Shown here piece after piece: positions 35,550-50,340 of a DNA stretch of 64,000 nucleotides. The position numbers and the translations under genes are program-made. The notes beneath the pieces were generated by a model, which saw nothing but the letters and a program-made list of their open reading frames with translations, was not told the origin of the DNA and made no database searches. This stretch comes from Hydractinia symbiolongicarpus (Eukaryota; Cnidaria; Hydrozoa; Anthoathecata; Hydractiniidae). The stretch lies in assembly GCF_029227915.1 (NCBI RefSeq), contig NC_079875.1, positions 40,259,201 to 40,323,200 on the forward strand, in the 5' to 3' direction. Each line of letters opens with the position of its first letter. The first letter of the stretch is position 1.

Positions 35550-37793
35550 AACTATGAAACGATTGACTGTGGGACTTAATTGAGCTAACTTTGGACTGTG
35601 ACATGATAAATGTGATAAAGGAGACTATTGGAATTCAAGAAAAAACATTCTTCTTAATTTGACATGATTACCGGAACTCAGCGATTACACTGGCCGCTGT
35701 GGTAGCGCTCCGTTTAAGAATTAAGATAAAAAGTCATTTTTTTATTGTGGGACCAATCCTAGCCAATATCTCGCGCTGAAGAAATAGCGACAGTTTCAAA
35801 AACTACATTTCATTGACTTTCTAACGGTGTCAGTTCGTTTGAGTTACAACGGTTGGGTCACATATTCGTACCAACATGTATTTAGCGATATTTTTTTGAT
35901 ATTACTAGGTTGCATCGCTTTTAACAATAAACGTTGACTGTGGGACTTAATCGATCAAACTTTGGACTGTGACCTGATAAATGTGATAAATGAGACAATT
36001 GGACTCCAAGAAATAACATTCTTGTTAATTTGACGTGATTGCCGGAACTCAGCGATTACACTGGGCTCTGTGGTAGCGCTTTATTTAAAAGTTAAGCTAA
36101 AAAAAGTCTTTTTTTTACTGTAGGACCTATCCTAGCCGTTAGCGCGCGCGGAAGAAAAAGCGACAGTTTCAAAAACTACATTTCATTGACTTTCTAACGG
36201 TGTCAGTCCGTTTGAGTTACAACGGTTGGGTAACATATTCGTACCAAAATGTATTTAGCGATATTTTTCTGATATTACTAGGTTGCATCGCTTTTAAGTA
36301 TGAAACGATTCACTGTGGGACTTAATTGAGCTAACTTTGGACTGTCACCTGATAAATGTGATAAATGAGACAATTGGACTCCAAGAAATAACATTCTTCT
36401 TAATTTGACGTGATTGCCGGAACTCAGCGATTACACTGGGCTCTGTGGTAGCGCTTCATTTAAGAATTATGATAAAAAAGTCATTTTTTTATTGCGGGAC
36501 CAATCCTAGCCATTATCTCGCGCTGAAGAAATAGCGGCAGTTTCAAAAACTACATTTCATTGACTTTCTAACGGTGTCAGTCCGTTTGAGTTACAACGGT
36601 TGGGTCAAATATTCGTACCAACATGTATTTAGCGATATTTTTCTGATATTACTAGGTTGCATCTCGTTTAACAATGAAACGATTGACTGTGGGACTTAAT
36701 TGAGCTAACTTTGGACTGTGACCTGATAAATGTGATAAATGAGACAATTGGACTCCAAGAAATAACATTCTTGTTAATTTGACGTGATTGCCGGAACTCA
36801 GCGATTACACTGGGCACTGTGGTAGCGCTTCATTTAAAAATTAAGATACAAAAAGTCATTTTTTTATTGTGGGACCAATCCTAGCCGTTATCGCGCGCTA
36901 AAGAAATAGCGACAGTTTCAAGAACTACATTTCATTGTCTTTCTAACGGTGTCAGTCCGTTTGAGTTACAACGGTTGGGTCACATATTCGTACCAACATG
37001 TATTTAACGATATTTTTCTGATATTACTAGGTTGCAACGCTTTTAACTATGAAACGATTCACTGTGGGACTAAATTGAGCTAACTTTGGACTGTCACCTG
37101 ATAAATGTGATAAATGAGACAATTGGACTCCAAGAAATAACATTCTTCTTAATTTGACGTGATTGCCGGAACTCAGCGATTACACTGGGCTCTGTGGTAG
37201 CGCTTCATTTAAGAATTATGATAAAAAAGTCATTTTTTTATTGCGGGACCAATCCTAGCCATTATCTCGCGCTGAAGAAATAGCGGCAGTTTCAAAAACT
37301 ACATTTCATTGACTTTCTAACGGTGTCAGTCCGTTTGAGTTACAACGGTTGGGTCAAATATTCGTACCAACATGTATTTAGCGATATTTTTCTGATATTA
37401 CTAGGTTGCATCTCGTTTAACAATGAAACGATTGACTGTGGGACTTAATTGAGCTAACTTTGGACTGTGACCTGATAAATGTGATAAATGAGACAATTGG
37501 ACTCCAAGAAATAACATTCTTGTTAATTTGACGTGATTGCCGGAACTCAGCGATTACACTGGGCACTGTGGTAGCGCTTCATTTAAAAATTAAGATACAA
37601 AAAGTCATTTTTTTATTGTGGGACCAATCCTAGCCGTTATCGCGCGCTAAAGAAATAGCGACAGTTTCAAGAACTACATTTCATTGTCTTTCTAACGGTG
37701 TCAGTCCGTTTGAGTTACAACGGTTGGGTCACATATTCGTACCAACATGTATTTAGCGATATTTTTCTGATATTACTAGGTTGCATCGGTTTT
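35550..37793 (+). repeat. Six-unit block, copy 1 (offset ~2244)
   Basis: Markers are GACTATTGGAATTCAAG (about 35625 and 37868), CAATAAACGTTGAC (35925 and 38169), TTAATCGATCAAAC and GTTAGCGCGCGCGGAAG. A nested two-unit duplication (offset 748) lies inside: GATTCACTG is at 36308 and 37055. No gene is present. Confidence 0.86.
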
Positions 37794-39270
37794 AACTATG
37801 AAACGATTGACTGTGGGACTTAATTGAGCTAACTTTGGACTGTGACATGATAAATGTGATAAAGGAGACTATTGGAATTCAAGAAAAAACATTCTTCTTA
37901 ATTTGACATGATTACCGGAACTCAGCGATTACACTGGCCGCTGTGGTAGCGCTCCGTTTAAGAATTAAGATAAAAAGTCATTTTTTTATTGTGGGACCAA
38001 TCCTAGCCAATATCTCGCGCTGAAGAAATAGCGACAGTTTCAAAAACTACATTTCATTGACTTTCTAACGGTGTCAGTTCGTTTGAGTTACAACGGTTGG
38101 GTCACATATTCGTACCAACATGTATTTAGCGATATTTTTTTGATATTACTAGGTTGCATCGCTTTTAACAATAAACGTTGACTGTGGGACTTAATCGATC
38201 AAACTTTGGACTGTGACCTGATAAATGTGATAAATGAGACAATTGGACTCCAAGAAATAACATTCTTGTTAATTTGACGTGATTGCCGGAACTCAGCGAT
38301 TACACTGGGCTCTGTGGTAGCGCTTTATTTAAAAGTTAAGCTAAAAAAAGTCTTTTTTTTACTGTAGGACCTATCCTAGCCGTTAGCGCGCGCGGAAGAA
38401 AAAGCGACAGTTTCAAAAACTACATTTCATTGACTTTCTAACGGTGTCAGTCCGTTTGAGTTACAACGGTTGGGTAACATATTCGTACCAAAATGTATTT
38501 AGCGATATTTTTCTGATATTACTAGGTTGCATCGCTTTTAAGTATGAAACGATTCACTGTGGGACTTAATTGAGCTAACTTTGGACTGTCACCTGATAAA
38601 TGTGATAAATGAGACAATTGGACTCCAAGAAATAACATTCTTCTTAATTTGACGTGATTGCCGGAACTCAGCGATTACACTGGGCTCTGTGGTAGCGCTT
38701 CATTTAAGAATTATGATAAAAAAGTCATTTTTTTATTGCGGGACCAATCCTAGCCATTATCTCGCGCTGAAGAAATAGCGGCAGTTTCAAAAACTACATT
38801 TCATTGACTTTCTAACGGTGTCAGTCCGTTTGAGTTACAACGGTTGGGTCAAATATTCGTACCAACATGTATTTAGCGATATTTTTCTGATATTACTAGG
38901 TTGCATCTCGTTTAACAATGAAACGATTGACTGTGGGACTTAATTGAGCTAACTTTGGACTGTGACCTGATAAATGTGATAAATGAGACAATTGGACTCC
39001 AAGAAATAACATTCTTGTTAATTTGACGTGATTGCCGGAACTCAGCGATTACACTGGGCACTGTGGTAGCGCTTCATTTAAAAATTAAGATACAAAAAGT
39101 CATTTTTTTATTGTGGGACCAATCCTAGCCGTTATCGCGCGCTAAAGAAATAGCGACAGTTTCAAGAACTACATTTCATTGTCTTTCTAACGGTGTCAGT
39201 CCGTTTGAGTTACAACGGTTGGGTCACATATTCGTACCAACATGTATTTAACGATATTTTTCTGATATTA
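37794..39270 (+). repeat. Six-unit block, partial copy 2 (offset ~2244)
   Basis: About four units repeat the start of the previous block; GATTCACTG is at 38551, 2243 bp after 36308. The match stops near 39270, where GCAACTCTTTTAAC and GAAACGGTTGAC begin a different lineage. No gene is present. Confidence 0.85.
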
Positions 39271-40790
39271 CTAGGTTGCAACTCTTTTAACTATGAAACG
39301 GTTGACTGTGGGACTTAATTGAGCCATCTTTGGACTGTCACCTGATAAATTTTATAAAGGAGACAATTGGACTCCAAGAAAAAACATTCTTCTTAATTTG
39401 ACATGATTGCCGAAACTCAGCGATTACACTGGGCTCTGTGGTAGCGCTTCATTTAAGAATTATGATATAAAAAGTCATTTTTTTATTGTGGGACCAATCC
39501 TAGCCATTATTGCGCGCTGAGGAAATAGCGACAGTTTCAAAAACTACATTTCATTGACTTTCTAACGGTGTCAGTCCATTTGAATTTCAACGGTTGTGTC
39601 ACATATTCGTACCAACATGTATTTAGCGATATTTTTTTGATATTACTAGGTTGCATCGCTTTTAACAATGAAACGTTGCCTGTGGGACTTAATTGAACTA
39701 ACTTTGAACTGTGACCTGATAAATGTGATAAATAAACAAATGGACTCCAAGAAATAACATTCTTGTTAATTTGACGTGATTGCCAGAACTCAGCGATTAC
39801 ACTGGGCACTGTGGTAGCGCTTCATTTAAAAATTAGGCTAAAAAAAGTCATTTTTTTACTGTGGGACCTATCCTAGCCGTTAGCGGGCGTTGAAGAAAAA
39901 GCGACAGTTTCAAAAACTACATTTCATTGACTTTCTAACGGTGTCAGTCCCTTTGAGTTACAACGGTTGGGTCACATATTCGTACCAACATGTATTTAGC
40001 GATATTTTTCTGATATTACTAGGTTGCATCGCTTTTAACTATGCAACGATTGACTGTGGGACTTAATTGAGCTAACTTTGGACTGTGACATGATAAATGG
40101 GATAAAGGAGACTATTGGAATCCAAGAAAAACATTCTTCTTAATTTGACATGATTGCCGGAACTCAGCGATTACACTGGCCGCTGTGGTGGCGCTCCATT
40201 TAAGAATTAAGATAAAAAGTCATTTTTTTATTCTGGGACCAATCCTAGCCAATATCTCGCGCTGAAGAAATAGCGACAGTTTCAAAAACTACATTTCATT
40301 GACTTTCTAACGGTGTCAGTTCGTTTGAGTTACAACGGTTGGGTCACATATTCGTACCAACATGTATTTAGCGATATTTTTTTGATATTACTAGGTTGCA
40401 TCACTTTTAACAATGAAACGTTGACTGTGGGACTTAATCGATCTAACTTTGGACTGTGACCTGATAAATGTGATAAATGAGACAATTGGACTCCAAGAAA
40501 TAACATTCTTGTTAATTTGACGTGATTGCCGGAACTCAGCGATCACACTGGTCTCTGTGGTAGCGCTTTATTTAAAAGTTAAGCTAAAAAAAGTCATTTT
40601 TTTTACTGTGGGACCTATCCTAGCCGTTAGCGCGCGCGGAAGAAAAAGCGACAGTTTCAAAAAATACATTTCATTGACTTTCTAACGGTGTCAGTCCGTT
40701 TGAGTTACAACGGTTGTGTCACATATTCGTACCAACATGTATTTAGCGATATTTTTCTGATATTACTAGGTTGCATCGCTTTTAACTATG
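39271..40790 (+). repeat. Satellite block with long-range copies at 46 and 49 kb
   Basis: AAATTTTATAAAGG at about 39348 replaces the usual AAATGTGATAAAGG; the same variant lies 6731 bp (18 units) and 9726 bp further right, at 46082 and 49077. GATAAATAAACAAATGGACTC and GTTAGCGGGCGTTGAAG are further shared features. TTAATCGATCTAAC appears near 40435. No gene is present. Confidence 0.8.
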
Positions 40791-43700
40791 AAACGATTCA
40801 CTGTGGGACTTAATTGAGCTATCTTTGGACTGTCACCTGATAAATGTGATAAAAGAGACAATTGGACTCCAAGAAAAAACATTCTTCTTAATTTGACATG
40901 ATTGCCGAAACTCAGCGATTACACTGGGCTCTGTGGTAGCGCTTCATTTAAGAATTATGATAAAAAAAGTCATTTTTTTATTGTGGGACCAATCCTAGCC
41001 ATTATCCTGCGCTGAGGAAGTAGCGACAGTTTCAAAAACTACATTTCATTGACTTTCTAACGGTGTCAGTCCGTTTGAGTTTCAACGGTTGTGTTACATA
41101 TTCGTACCAACATGTATTTAGCGATATTTTTTTGATATTACTAGGTTGCATCGCTTTTAACAATGAAACGTTGACTGTGGGACTTAATTGATCTAACTTT
41201 GGACTGTGACCTGATAAATGTGATAAATGAGACAATTGGACTCCAAGAAAAAACATTCTTCTTTATTTGACGTGATTGCTGGAACTCAGCAATTACACTG
41301 GGCTCTGTGATAGCGCTTCATTTAAGAATTATGATAAAAAAGTCATTTTTTTATTGTGGGACCAATCCTAGCCATTATCGCGCGCTGAGGAAATAGCGAT
41401 AGTTTCAAAAACTACATTTCATTGACTTTCTAACGGTGTCAGTCCGTTTGAGTTACAACGGTTGGGTCACATATTCGTACCAACATGTATTTAGCGATAT
41501 TTTTCTGATATTACTAGGTTGCATCGCTTTTAACTATGAAACGATTGACTGTGGGACTTAATTGAGCTAACATTGGACTGTGACTTGATAAATGTGATAA
41601 AGGAGACTATTGGACTCCAAGAAAAACATTCTTCTTAATTTGACATGATTGCCGGAACTCAGCGATTACACTGGCCGCTGTGGTAGCGCTCCATTTAAGA
41701 ATTAAGATAAAAAGTCATTTTTTTATTGTGGGACCAATCCTAGCCAATATCTCGCGCTGAAGAAATAACGACAGTTTCAAAAACTACATTTCATTGACTT
41801 TCTAACGGTGTCAGTCCGTTTGAGTTACAACGGTTGGGTCACATATTCGTATTTACATGTATTTAGCGATATTGTTTTGATATTACTAGGTTGCATCGCT
41901 TTTAACTATGAAACGATTGACTGTGGGACTTAATTGAGCTATCTTTGGACTGTCACCTGATAAATGTGATAAAAGAGACAATTGGACTCCAAGAAAAAAC
42001 ATTCTTCTTAATTTGACATGATTGCCGAAACTCAGCGATTACACTGGGCTCTGTGGTAGCGCTTCATTTAAGAATTATGATAAAAAAAGTCATTTTTTTA
42101 TTGTGGGACCAATCCTAGCCATTATCCTGCGCTGAGGAAGTAGCGACAGTTTCAAAAACTACATTTCATTGACTTTCTAACGGTGTCAGTCCGTTTGAGT
42201 TTCAACGGTTGTGTTACATATTCGTACCAACATGTATTTAGCGATATTTTTTTGATATTACTAGGTTGCATCGCTTTTAACAATGAAACGTTGACTGTGG
42301 GACTTAATTGATCTAACTTTGGACTGTGACCTGATAAATGTGATAAATGAGACAATTGGACTCCAAGAAAAAACATTCTTCTTTATTTGACGTGATTGCT
42401 GGAACTCAGCAATTACACTGGGCTCTGTGATAGCGCTTCATTTAAGAATTATGATAAAAAAGTCATTTTTTTATTGTGGGACCAATCCTAGCCATTATCG
42501 CGCGCTGAGGAAATAGCGATAGTTTCAAAAACTACATTTCATTGACTTTCTAACGGTGTCAGTCCGTTTGAGTTACAACGGTTGGGTCACATATTCGTAC
42601 CAACATGTATTTAGCGATATTTTTCTGATATTACTAGGTTGCATCGCTTTTAACTATGAAACGATTGACTGTGGGACTTAATTGAGCTAACATTGGACTG
42701 TGACTTGATAAATGTGATAAAGGAGACTATTGGACTCCAAGAAAAACATTCTTCTTAATTTGACATGATTGCCGGAACTCAGCGATTACACTGGCCGCTG
42801 TGGTAGCGCTCCATTTAAGAATTAAGATAAAAAGTCATTTTTTTATTGTGGGACCAATCCTAGCCAATATCTCGCGCTGAAGAAATAACGACAGTTTCAA
42901 AAACTACATTTCATTGACTTTCTAACGGTGTCAGTCCGTTTGAGTTACAACGGTTGGGTCACATATTCGTACTTACATGTATTTAGCGATATTGTTTTGA
43001 TATTACTAGGTTGCATCGCTTTTAACAATGAAACGATTGACTGTGGGACTTAATCGATCTAACTTTGGACTGTGACCTGATAAATGTGATAAATGAGACA
43101 ATTGTACTCCAAGAAATAACATTCTTGCTAATTTGACGTGATTGCCGGAACTCAGCGATTACACTGGGCTCTGTGGTAGGGCTTTATTTAAAAGTTAAGC
43201 TAAAAAAAGTCATTTTTTTTACTGTGGGACCTATCCTAGCCGTTAGCGCGCGCGGAAGAAAAAGCGACAGTTTCAAAAACTACATTTCATTGACTTTCTA
43301 ACGGTGTCAGTCCGTTTGAGTTACAACGGTTGGGTAACATATTCGTACCAACATGTATTTAGCGATATTTTTCTGATATTACTAGGTTGCATCGCTTTTA
43401 ACTATGAAACGATTCACTGTGGGACTTAATTGAGCTATCTTTGGACTGTCACCTGATAAATGTGATAAAAGAGACAATTGGACTCCAAGAAAAAACATTC
43501 TTCTTAATTTGACATGATTGCCGAAACTCAGCGATTACACTGGGCTCTGTGGTAGCGCTTCATTTAAGAATTATGATAAAAAAAGTCATTTTTTTATTGT
43601 GGGACCAATCCTAGCCATTATCCTGCGCTGAGGAAGTAGCGACAGTTTCAAAAACTACATTTCATTGACTTTCTAACGGTGTCAGTCCGTTTGAGTTTCA

Positions 43701-44520
43701 ACGGTTGTGTTACATATTCGTACCAACATGTATTTAGCGATATTTTTTTGATATTACTAGGTTGCATCGCTTTTAACAATGAAACGTTGACTGTGGGACT
43801 TAATTGATCTAACTTTGGACTGTGACCTGATAAATGTGATAAATGAGACAATTGGACTCCAAGAAAAAACATTCTTCTTTATTTGACGTGATTGCTGGAA
43901 CTCAGCAATTACACTGGGCTCTGTGATAGCGCTTCATTTAAGAATTATGATAAAAAAGTCATTTTTTTATTGTGGGACCAATCCTAGCCATTATCGCGCG
44001 CTGAGGAAATAGCGATAGTTTCAAAAACTACATTTCATTGACTTTCTAACGGTGTCAGTCCGTTTGAGTTACAACGGTTGGGTCACATATTCGTACCAAC
44101 ATGTATTTAGCGATATTTTTCTGATATTACTAGGTTGCATCGCTTTTAACTATGAAACGATTGACTGTGGGACTTAATTGAGCTAACATTGGACTGTGAC
44201 TTGATAAATGTGATAAAGGAGACTATTGGACTCCAAGAAAAACATTCTTCTTAATTTGACATGATTGCCGGAACTCAGCGATTACACTGGCCGCTGTGGT
44301 AGCGCTCCATTTAAGAATTAAGATAAAAAGTCATTTTTTTATTGTGGGACCAATCCTAGCCAAATATCTCGCGCTGAAGAAATAACGACAGTTTCAAAAA
44401 CTACATTTCATTGACTTTCTAACGGTGTCAGTCCGTTTGAGTTACAACGGTTGGGTCACATATTCGTACTTACATGTATTTAGCGATATTGTTTTGATAT
44501 TACTAGGTTGCATCGCTTTT
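40791..44520 (+). repeat. Three near-identical three-unit segments (offsets 1120, 1496)
   Basis: Segments starting near 40791, 41911 and 43407 are almost identical. The stretches 41032-41256, 42152-42376 and 43648-43872 translate identically on the minus strand. Markers are GAGCTATCTTTGG, CAACGGTTGTGTTACAT, CAGCAATTACACTGGG and TGTGACTTGATAAATG. One extra unit (about 43020-43407), resembling the one at about 40410-40790, separates the second and third copies. This is among the most homogeneous parts of the window. No gene is present. Confidence 0.87.
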
Positions 44521-47500
44521 AACAATGAAACGATTGACTGTGGGACTTAATCGATCTAACTTTGGACTGTGACCTGATAAATGTGATAAATGAGACAATT
44601 GTACTCCAAGAAATAACATTCTTGCTAATTTGACGTGATTGCCGGAACTCAGCGATTACACTGGGCTCTGTGGTAGCGCTTTATTTAAAAATTAAGCTAA
44701 AAAAAGTCATTTTTTTTACTGTGGTACCTATCCTAGCCCTTAGCGCGCGTTGAAGAGAAAGCGACAGTTTCAAAAACTATATTTCATTGATTTTCTAACG
44801 GTGTCAGTCCGTTTGAGTTACAACAGTTGGGTAACATATTCGTACCAACATGTATTTAGCGATATTTTTCTGATATTACTAGGTTGCATCACTTTTAACT
44901 ATGAAACGATTCACTGTGGGACTTAATTGAGCTAACTTTGGACTGTCACCTGATAAATGTGATAAAAGAGACAATTGCTTTCCAAGAAAAAACATTCTTG
45001 TTAATTTGACATTATTGCCGAAACTCAGCGATTTCCTGGGCTCTGTGGTAGCACTTCATTTAAGAATTATGATAAAAAAAAGTCATTTTTTTATTGTGGG
45101 ACCAATCCTAGCCATTATCGCGCGCTGAGGAAATAGCGACAGTTTCAAAAACTACATTTCATAGACTTTCTAACGGTGTCAGTCTGTTTGAGTTTCAACG
45201 GTTGTGTCACATATTCGTACCAACATGTATTTAGCGATATTTTTTTGATATTACTAGGTTGCATCGCTTTTAACAATGAAACGTTGACTGTGGGTCTTAA
45301 TTGAACTAACTTTGGACTGTGACCTGATAAATGTGATAAATGAGACAATTGGTTTCCAAGAAATAACATTCTTCTTAATTTGAAGTGATTGCCCGAACTC
45401 AGCGATTACACTGGGCTCTGTGGTAGGGCTTTATTTAAGAATTAAGATAAAAAAGTCATTTCTTTATTGCGGGTCCAATCCTATCCATTATCTCGCGCTG
45501 AAGAAATATCGACAGTTTCAAAAACTACATTTCATTCACTTTCTAACGGTGTCAGTCCGTTTGAGTTACAACGGTTGGGTCACATATTCGTACCAACATG
45601 TATTTAGCGATATTTTTCTGATATTACTAGGTTGCATCTCGTTTAACAATGAAACGATTGACTGTGGGACTTAATTGAGCTAACTTTGGACTGTGACCTG
45701 ATAAATGTGATAAATGAGACAATTGGACTCCAAGAGATAACATTCTTGTTAATTTGACGTGATTGCCGGAACTCAGCGATTACAATGGGCACTGTGGTAG
45801 CGCTTCATTTAAAAATTAAGATACAAAAAGTCATTTTTTTATTGTGGGACCAATCCTAGCCGTTATCGCGCGCTAAAGAAATCGCGACAGTTTCAAAAAC
45901 TACATTTCATTGTCTTTCTAACGGTGTCAGTCCGTTTGAGTTACAACGGTTGGGTCACATATTCGTACCAACATGTATTTAACGATATTTTTCTGATATT
46001 ACTAGGTTGCAACGCTTTTAACTATGAAACGGTTGACTGTGGGACTTAATTGAGCCAACTTTGGACTGTCACCTGATAAATTTTATAAAGGAGACAATTG
46101 GACTCCAAGAAAAAACATTCTTCTTAATTTGACATGATTGCCGAAACTCAGCGATTACACTGGGCTCTGTGGTAGCGCTTCATTTAAGAATTATGATATA
46201 AAAAGTCATTTTTTTATTGTGGGACCAATCCTAGCCATTATTGCGCGCTGAGGAAATAGCGACAGTTTCAAAAACTACATTTCATTGACTTTCTAACGGT
46301 GTCAGTCCATTTGAATTTCAACGGTTGTGTCACATATTCGTACCAACATGTATTTAGCGATATTTTTTTGATATTACTAGGTTCCATCGCTTTTAACAAT
46401 GAAACGTTGCCTGTGGGACTTAATTGAACTAACTTTGGACTGTGACCTGATAAATGTGATAAATAAACAAATGGACTCCAAGAAATAACATTCTTGTTAC
46501 TTTGACGTGATTGCCGGAACTCAGCGATTACACTGGGCACTGTGGTAGCGCTTCATTTAAAAATTAGGCTAAAAAAAGTCATTTTTTTACTGTGGGACCT
46601 ATCCTAGCCGTTAGCAAGCGTTGAAGAAAAAGCGACAGTTTCAAAAACTACATTTCATTGACTTTCTAACGGTGTCAGTTCGTTTGAGTTACAACGGTTG
46701 GGTCACATATTCGTACCAACATGTATTTAGCGATATTTTTTTGATATTACTAGGTTGCATCGTTTTTAACAATGAAACGTTGACTGTGGGACTTAATCGA
46801 TCTAACTTTGGACTGTGACCTGATAAATGTGATAAATGAGACAATTGGACTCCAAGAAATAACATTCTTGTTAATTTGACGTGATTGCCGGAACTCAGCG
46901 ATTACACTGGGCTCTGTGGTAGCGCTTTATTTAAAAGTTAAGCTAAAAAAAGTCATTTTTTTTACTGTGGGACCTATCCTAGCCGTTAGCGCGCGCGGAA
47001 GAAAAAGCGACAGTTTCAAAAACTACATTTCATTGACTTTCTAACGGTGTCAGTCCGTTTGAGTTACAACGGTTGGGTAACATATTCGTACCAACATGTA
47101 TTTAGCGATATTTTTCTGATATTACTAGGTTGCATCGCTTTTAACTATGAAACGATTCACTGTGGGACTTAATTGAGCTATCTTTGGACTGTCACCTGAT
47201 AAATGTGATAAAAGAGACAATTGGACTCCAAGAAAAAACATTCTTCTTAATTTGACATGATTGCCGAAACTCAGCGATTACACTGGGCTCTGTGGTAGCG
47301 CTTCATTTAAGAATTATGATAAAAAAGTCATTTTTTTATTGTGGGACCAATCCTAGCCATTATCCTGCGCTGAGGAAATAGCGACAGTTTCAAAAACTAC
47401 ATTTCATTGACTTTCTAACGGTGTCAGTCCGTTTGAGTTTCAACGGTTGTGTTACATATTCGTACCAACATGTATTTAGCGATATTTTTTTGATATTACT

Positions 47501-47760
47501 AGGTTGCATCGCTTGTAAAAATGAAACGTTGACTGTGGGACTTAATTGATCTAACTTTGGACTGTGACCTGATAAATGTGATAAATGAGACAATTGTACC
47601 ACCAAGAAATAACATTCTTCTTTATTTGACGTGATTGCTGGAACTCAGCGATTACACTGGGCTCTGTGATAGCGCTTCATTTAAGAATTATGATAAAAAA
47701 GTCATTTTTTTATTGTGGGACCAATCCTAGCCATTATCGCGCGCTGAGGAAATAGCGATA
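44521..47760 (+). repeat. Eight-unit block, copy 1 (offset 2995)
   Basis: Markers repeated 2994-2995 bp later are ATTGATTTTC (44786), GAGACATTATTGCCG-type variants, GTAGGGCTTTATTTAAG (45425 area), AGGTTGCATCTCGTTTAAC, CAAGAGATAACATTC and AAATTTTATAAAGG (46082). A small private deletion, GCGATTTCCTGGG for GCGATTACACTGGG, lies near 45028. The last unit (about 47340-47760) is absent from the second copy. No gene is present. Confidence 0.86.
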
Positions 47761-50340
47761 GTTTCAAAAACTATATTTCATTGATTTTCTAACGGTGTCA
47801 GTCCGTTTGAGTTACAACAGTTGGGTAACATATTCGTACCAACATGTATTTAGCGATATTTTTCTGATATTACTAGGTTGCATCACTTTTAACTATGAAA
47901 CGATTCACTGTGGGACTTAATTGAGCTAACTTTGGACTGTCACCTGATAAATGTGATAAAAGAGACAATTGGTTTCCAAGAAAAAACATTCTTGTTAATT
48001 TGACATTATTGCCGAAACTCAGCGATTACACTGGGCTCTGTGGTAGCACTTCATTTAAGAATTATGATAAAAAAAAGTCATTTTTTTATTGTGGGACCAA
48101 TCCTAGCCATTATCGCGCGCTGAGGAAATAGCGACAGTTTCAAAAACTACATTTCATAGACTTTCTAACGGTGTCAGTCTGTTTGAGTTTCAACGGTTGT
48201 GTCACATATTCGTACCAACATGTATTTAGCGATATTTTTTTGATATTACTAGGTTGCATCGCTTTTAACAATGAAACGTTGACTGTGGGTCTTAATTGAA
48301 CTAACTTTGGACTGTGACCTGATAAATGTGATAAATGAGACAATTGGTTTCCAAGAAATAACATTCTTCTTAATTTGAAGTGATTGCCCGAACTCAGCGA
48401 TTACACTGGGCTCTGTGGTAGGGCTTTATTTAAGAATTAAGATAAAAAAGTCATTTCTTTATTGCGGGTCCAATCCTATCCATTATCTCGCGCTGAAGAA
48501 ATATCGACAGTTTCAAAAACTACATTTCATTCACTTTCTAACGGTGTCAGTCCGTTTGAGTTACAACGGTTGGGTCACATATTCGTACCAACATGTATTT
48601 AGCGATATTTTTCTGATATTACTAGGTTGCATCTCGTTTAACAATGAAACGATTGACTGTGGGACTTAATTGAGCTAACTTTGGACTGTGACCTGATAAA
48701 TGTGATAAATGAGACAATTGGACTCCAAGAGATAACATTCTTGTTAATTTGACGTGATTGCCGGAACTCAGCGATTACAATGGGCACTGTGGTAGCGCTT
48801 CATTTAAAAATTAAGATACAAAAAGTCATTTTTTTATTGTGGGACCAATCCTAGCCGTTATCGCGCGCTAAAGAAATCGCGACAGTTTCAAGAACTACAT
48901 TTCATTGTCTTTCTAACGGTGTCAGTCCGTTTGAGTTACAACGGTTGGGTCACATATTCGTACCAACATGTATTTAACGATATTTTTCTGATATTACTAG
49001 GTTGCAACGCTTTTAACTATGAAACGGTTGACTGTGGGACTTAATTGAGCCAACTTTGGACTGTCACCTGATAAATTTTATAAAGGAGACAATTGGACTC
49101 CAAGAAAAAACATTCTTCTTAATTTGACATGATTGCCGAAACTCAGCAATTACACTGGGCTCTGTGGTAGCGCTTCATTTAAGAATTATGATATAAAAAG
49201 TCATTTTTTTATTGTGGGACCAATCCTAGCCATTATTGCGCGCTGAGGAAATAGCGACAGTTTCAAAAACTACATTTCATTGACTTTCTAACGGTGTCAG
49301 TCCATTTGAATTTCAACGGTTGTGTCACATATTCGTACCAACATGTATTTAGCGATATTTTTTTGATATTACTAGGTTGCATCGCTTTTAACAATGAAAC
49401 GTTGCCTGTGGGACTTAATTGAACTAACTTTGGACTGTGACCTGATAAATGTGATAAATAAACAAATGGACTCCAAGAAATAACATTCTTGTTACTTTGA
49501 CGTGATTGCCGGAACTCAGCGATTACACTGGACACTGTGGTAGCGCTTCATTTAAAAATTAGGCTAAAAAAAGTCATTTTTTTACTGTGGGACCTATCCT
49601 AGCCGTTAGCAAGCGTTGAAGAAAAAGCGACAGTTTCAAAAACTACATTTCATTGACTTTCTAACGGTGTCAGTTCGTTTGAGTTACAACGGTTGGGTCA
49701 CATATTCGTACCAACATGTATTTAGCGATATTTTTTTGATATTACTAGGTTGCATCGTTTTTAACAATGAAACGTTGACTGTGGGACTTAATCGATCTAA
49801 CTTTGGACTGTGACCTGATAAATGTGATAAATGAGACAATTGGACTCCAAGAAATAACATTCTTGTTAATTTGACGTGATTGCCGGAACTCAGCGATTAC
49901 ACTGTGCTCTGTGGTAGCGCTTTATTTAAAAGTTAAGCTAAAAAAAGTCATTTTTTTTACTGTGGGACCTATCCTAGCCGTTAGCGCGCGCGGAAGAAAA
50001 AGCGACAGTTTCAAAAACTACATTTCATTGACTTTCTAACGGTGTCAGTCCGTTTGAGTTACAACGGTTGGGTAACATATTCGTACCAACATGTATTTAG
50101 CGATATTTTTCTGATATTACTAGGTTGCATCGCTTTTAACTATGAAACGATTCACTGTGGGACTTAATTGAGCTATCTTTGGACTGTCACCTGATAAATG
50201 TGATAAAAGAGACAATTGGACTCCAAGAAAAAACATTCTTCTTAATTTGACATGATTGCCGAAACTCAGCGATTACACTGGGCTCTGTGGTAGCGCTTCA
50301 TTTAAGAATTATGATAAAAAAGTCATTTTTTTATTGTGGG
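47761..50340 (+). repeat. Eight-unit block, copy 2 (offset 2995)
   Basis: This near-identical repeat of the previous block has AAATTTTATAAAGG at 49077 and ATTGATTTTC at 47780. It ends near 50340, where the series jumps by one unit relative to the first copy and moves into the next block. No gene is present. Confidence 0.86.
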
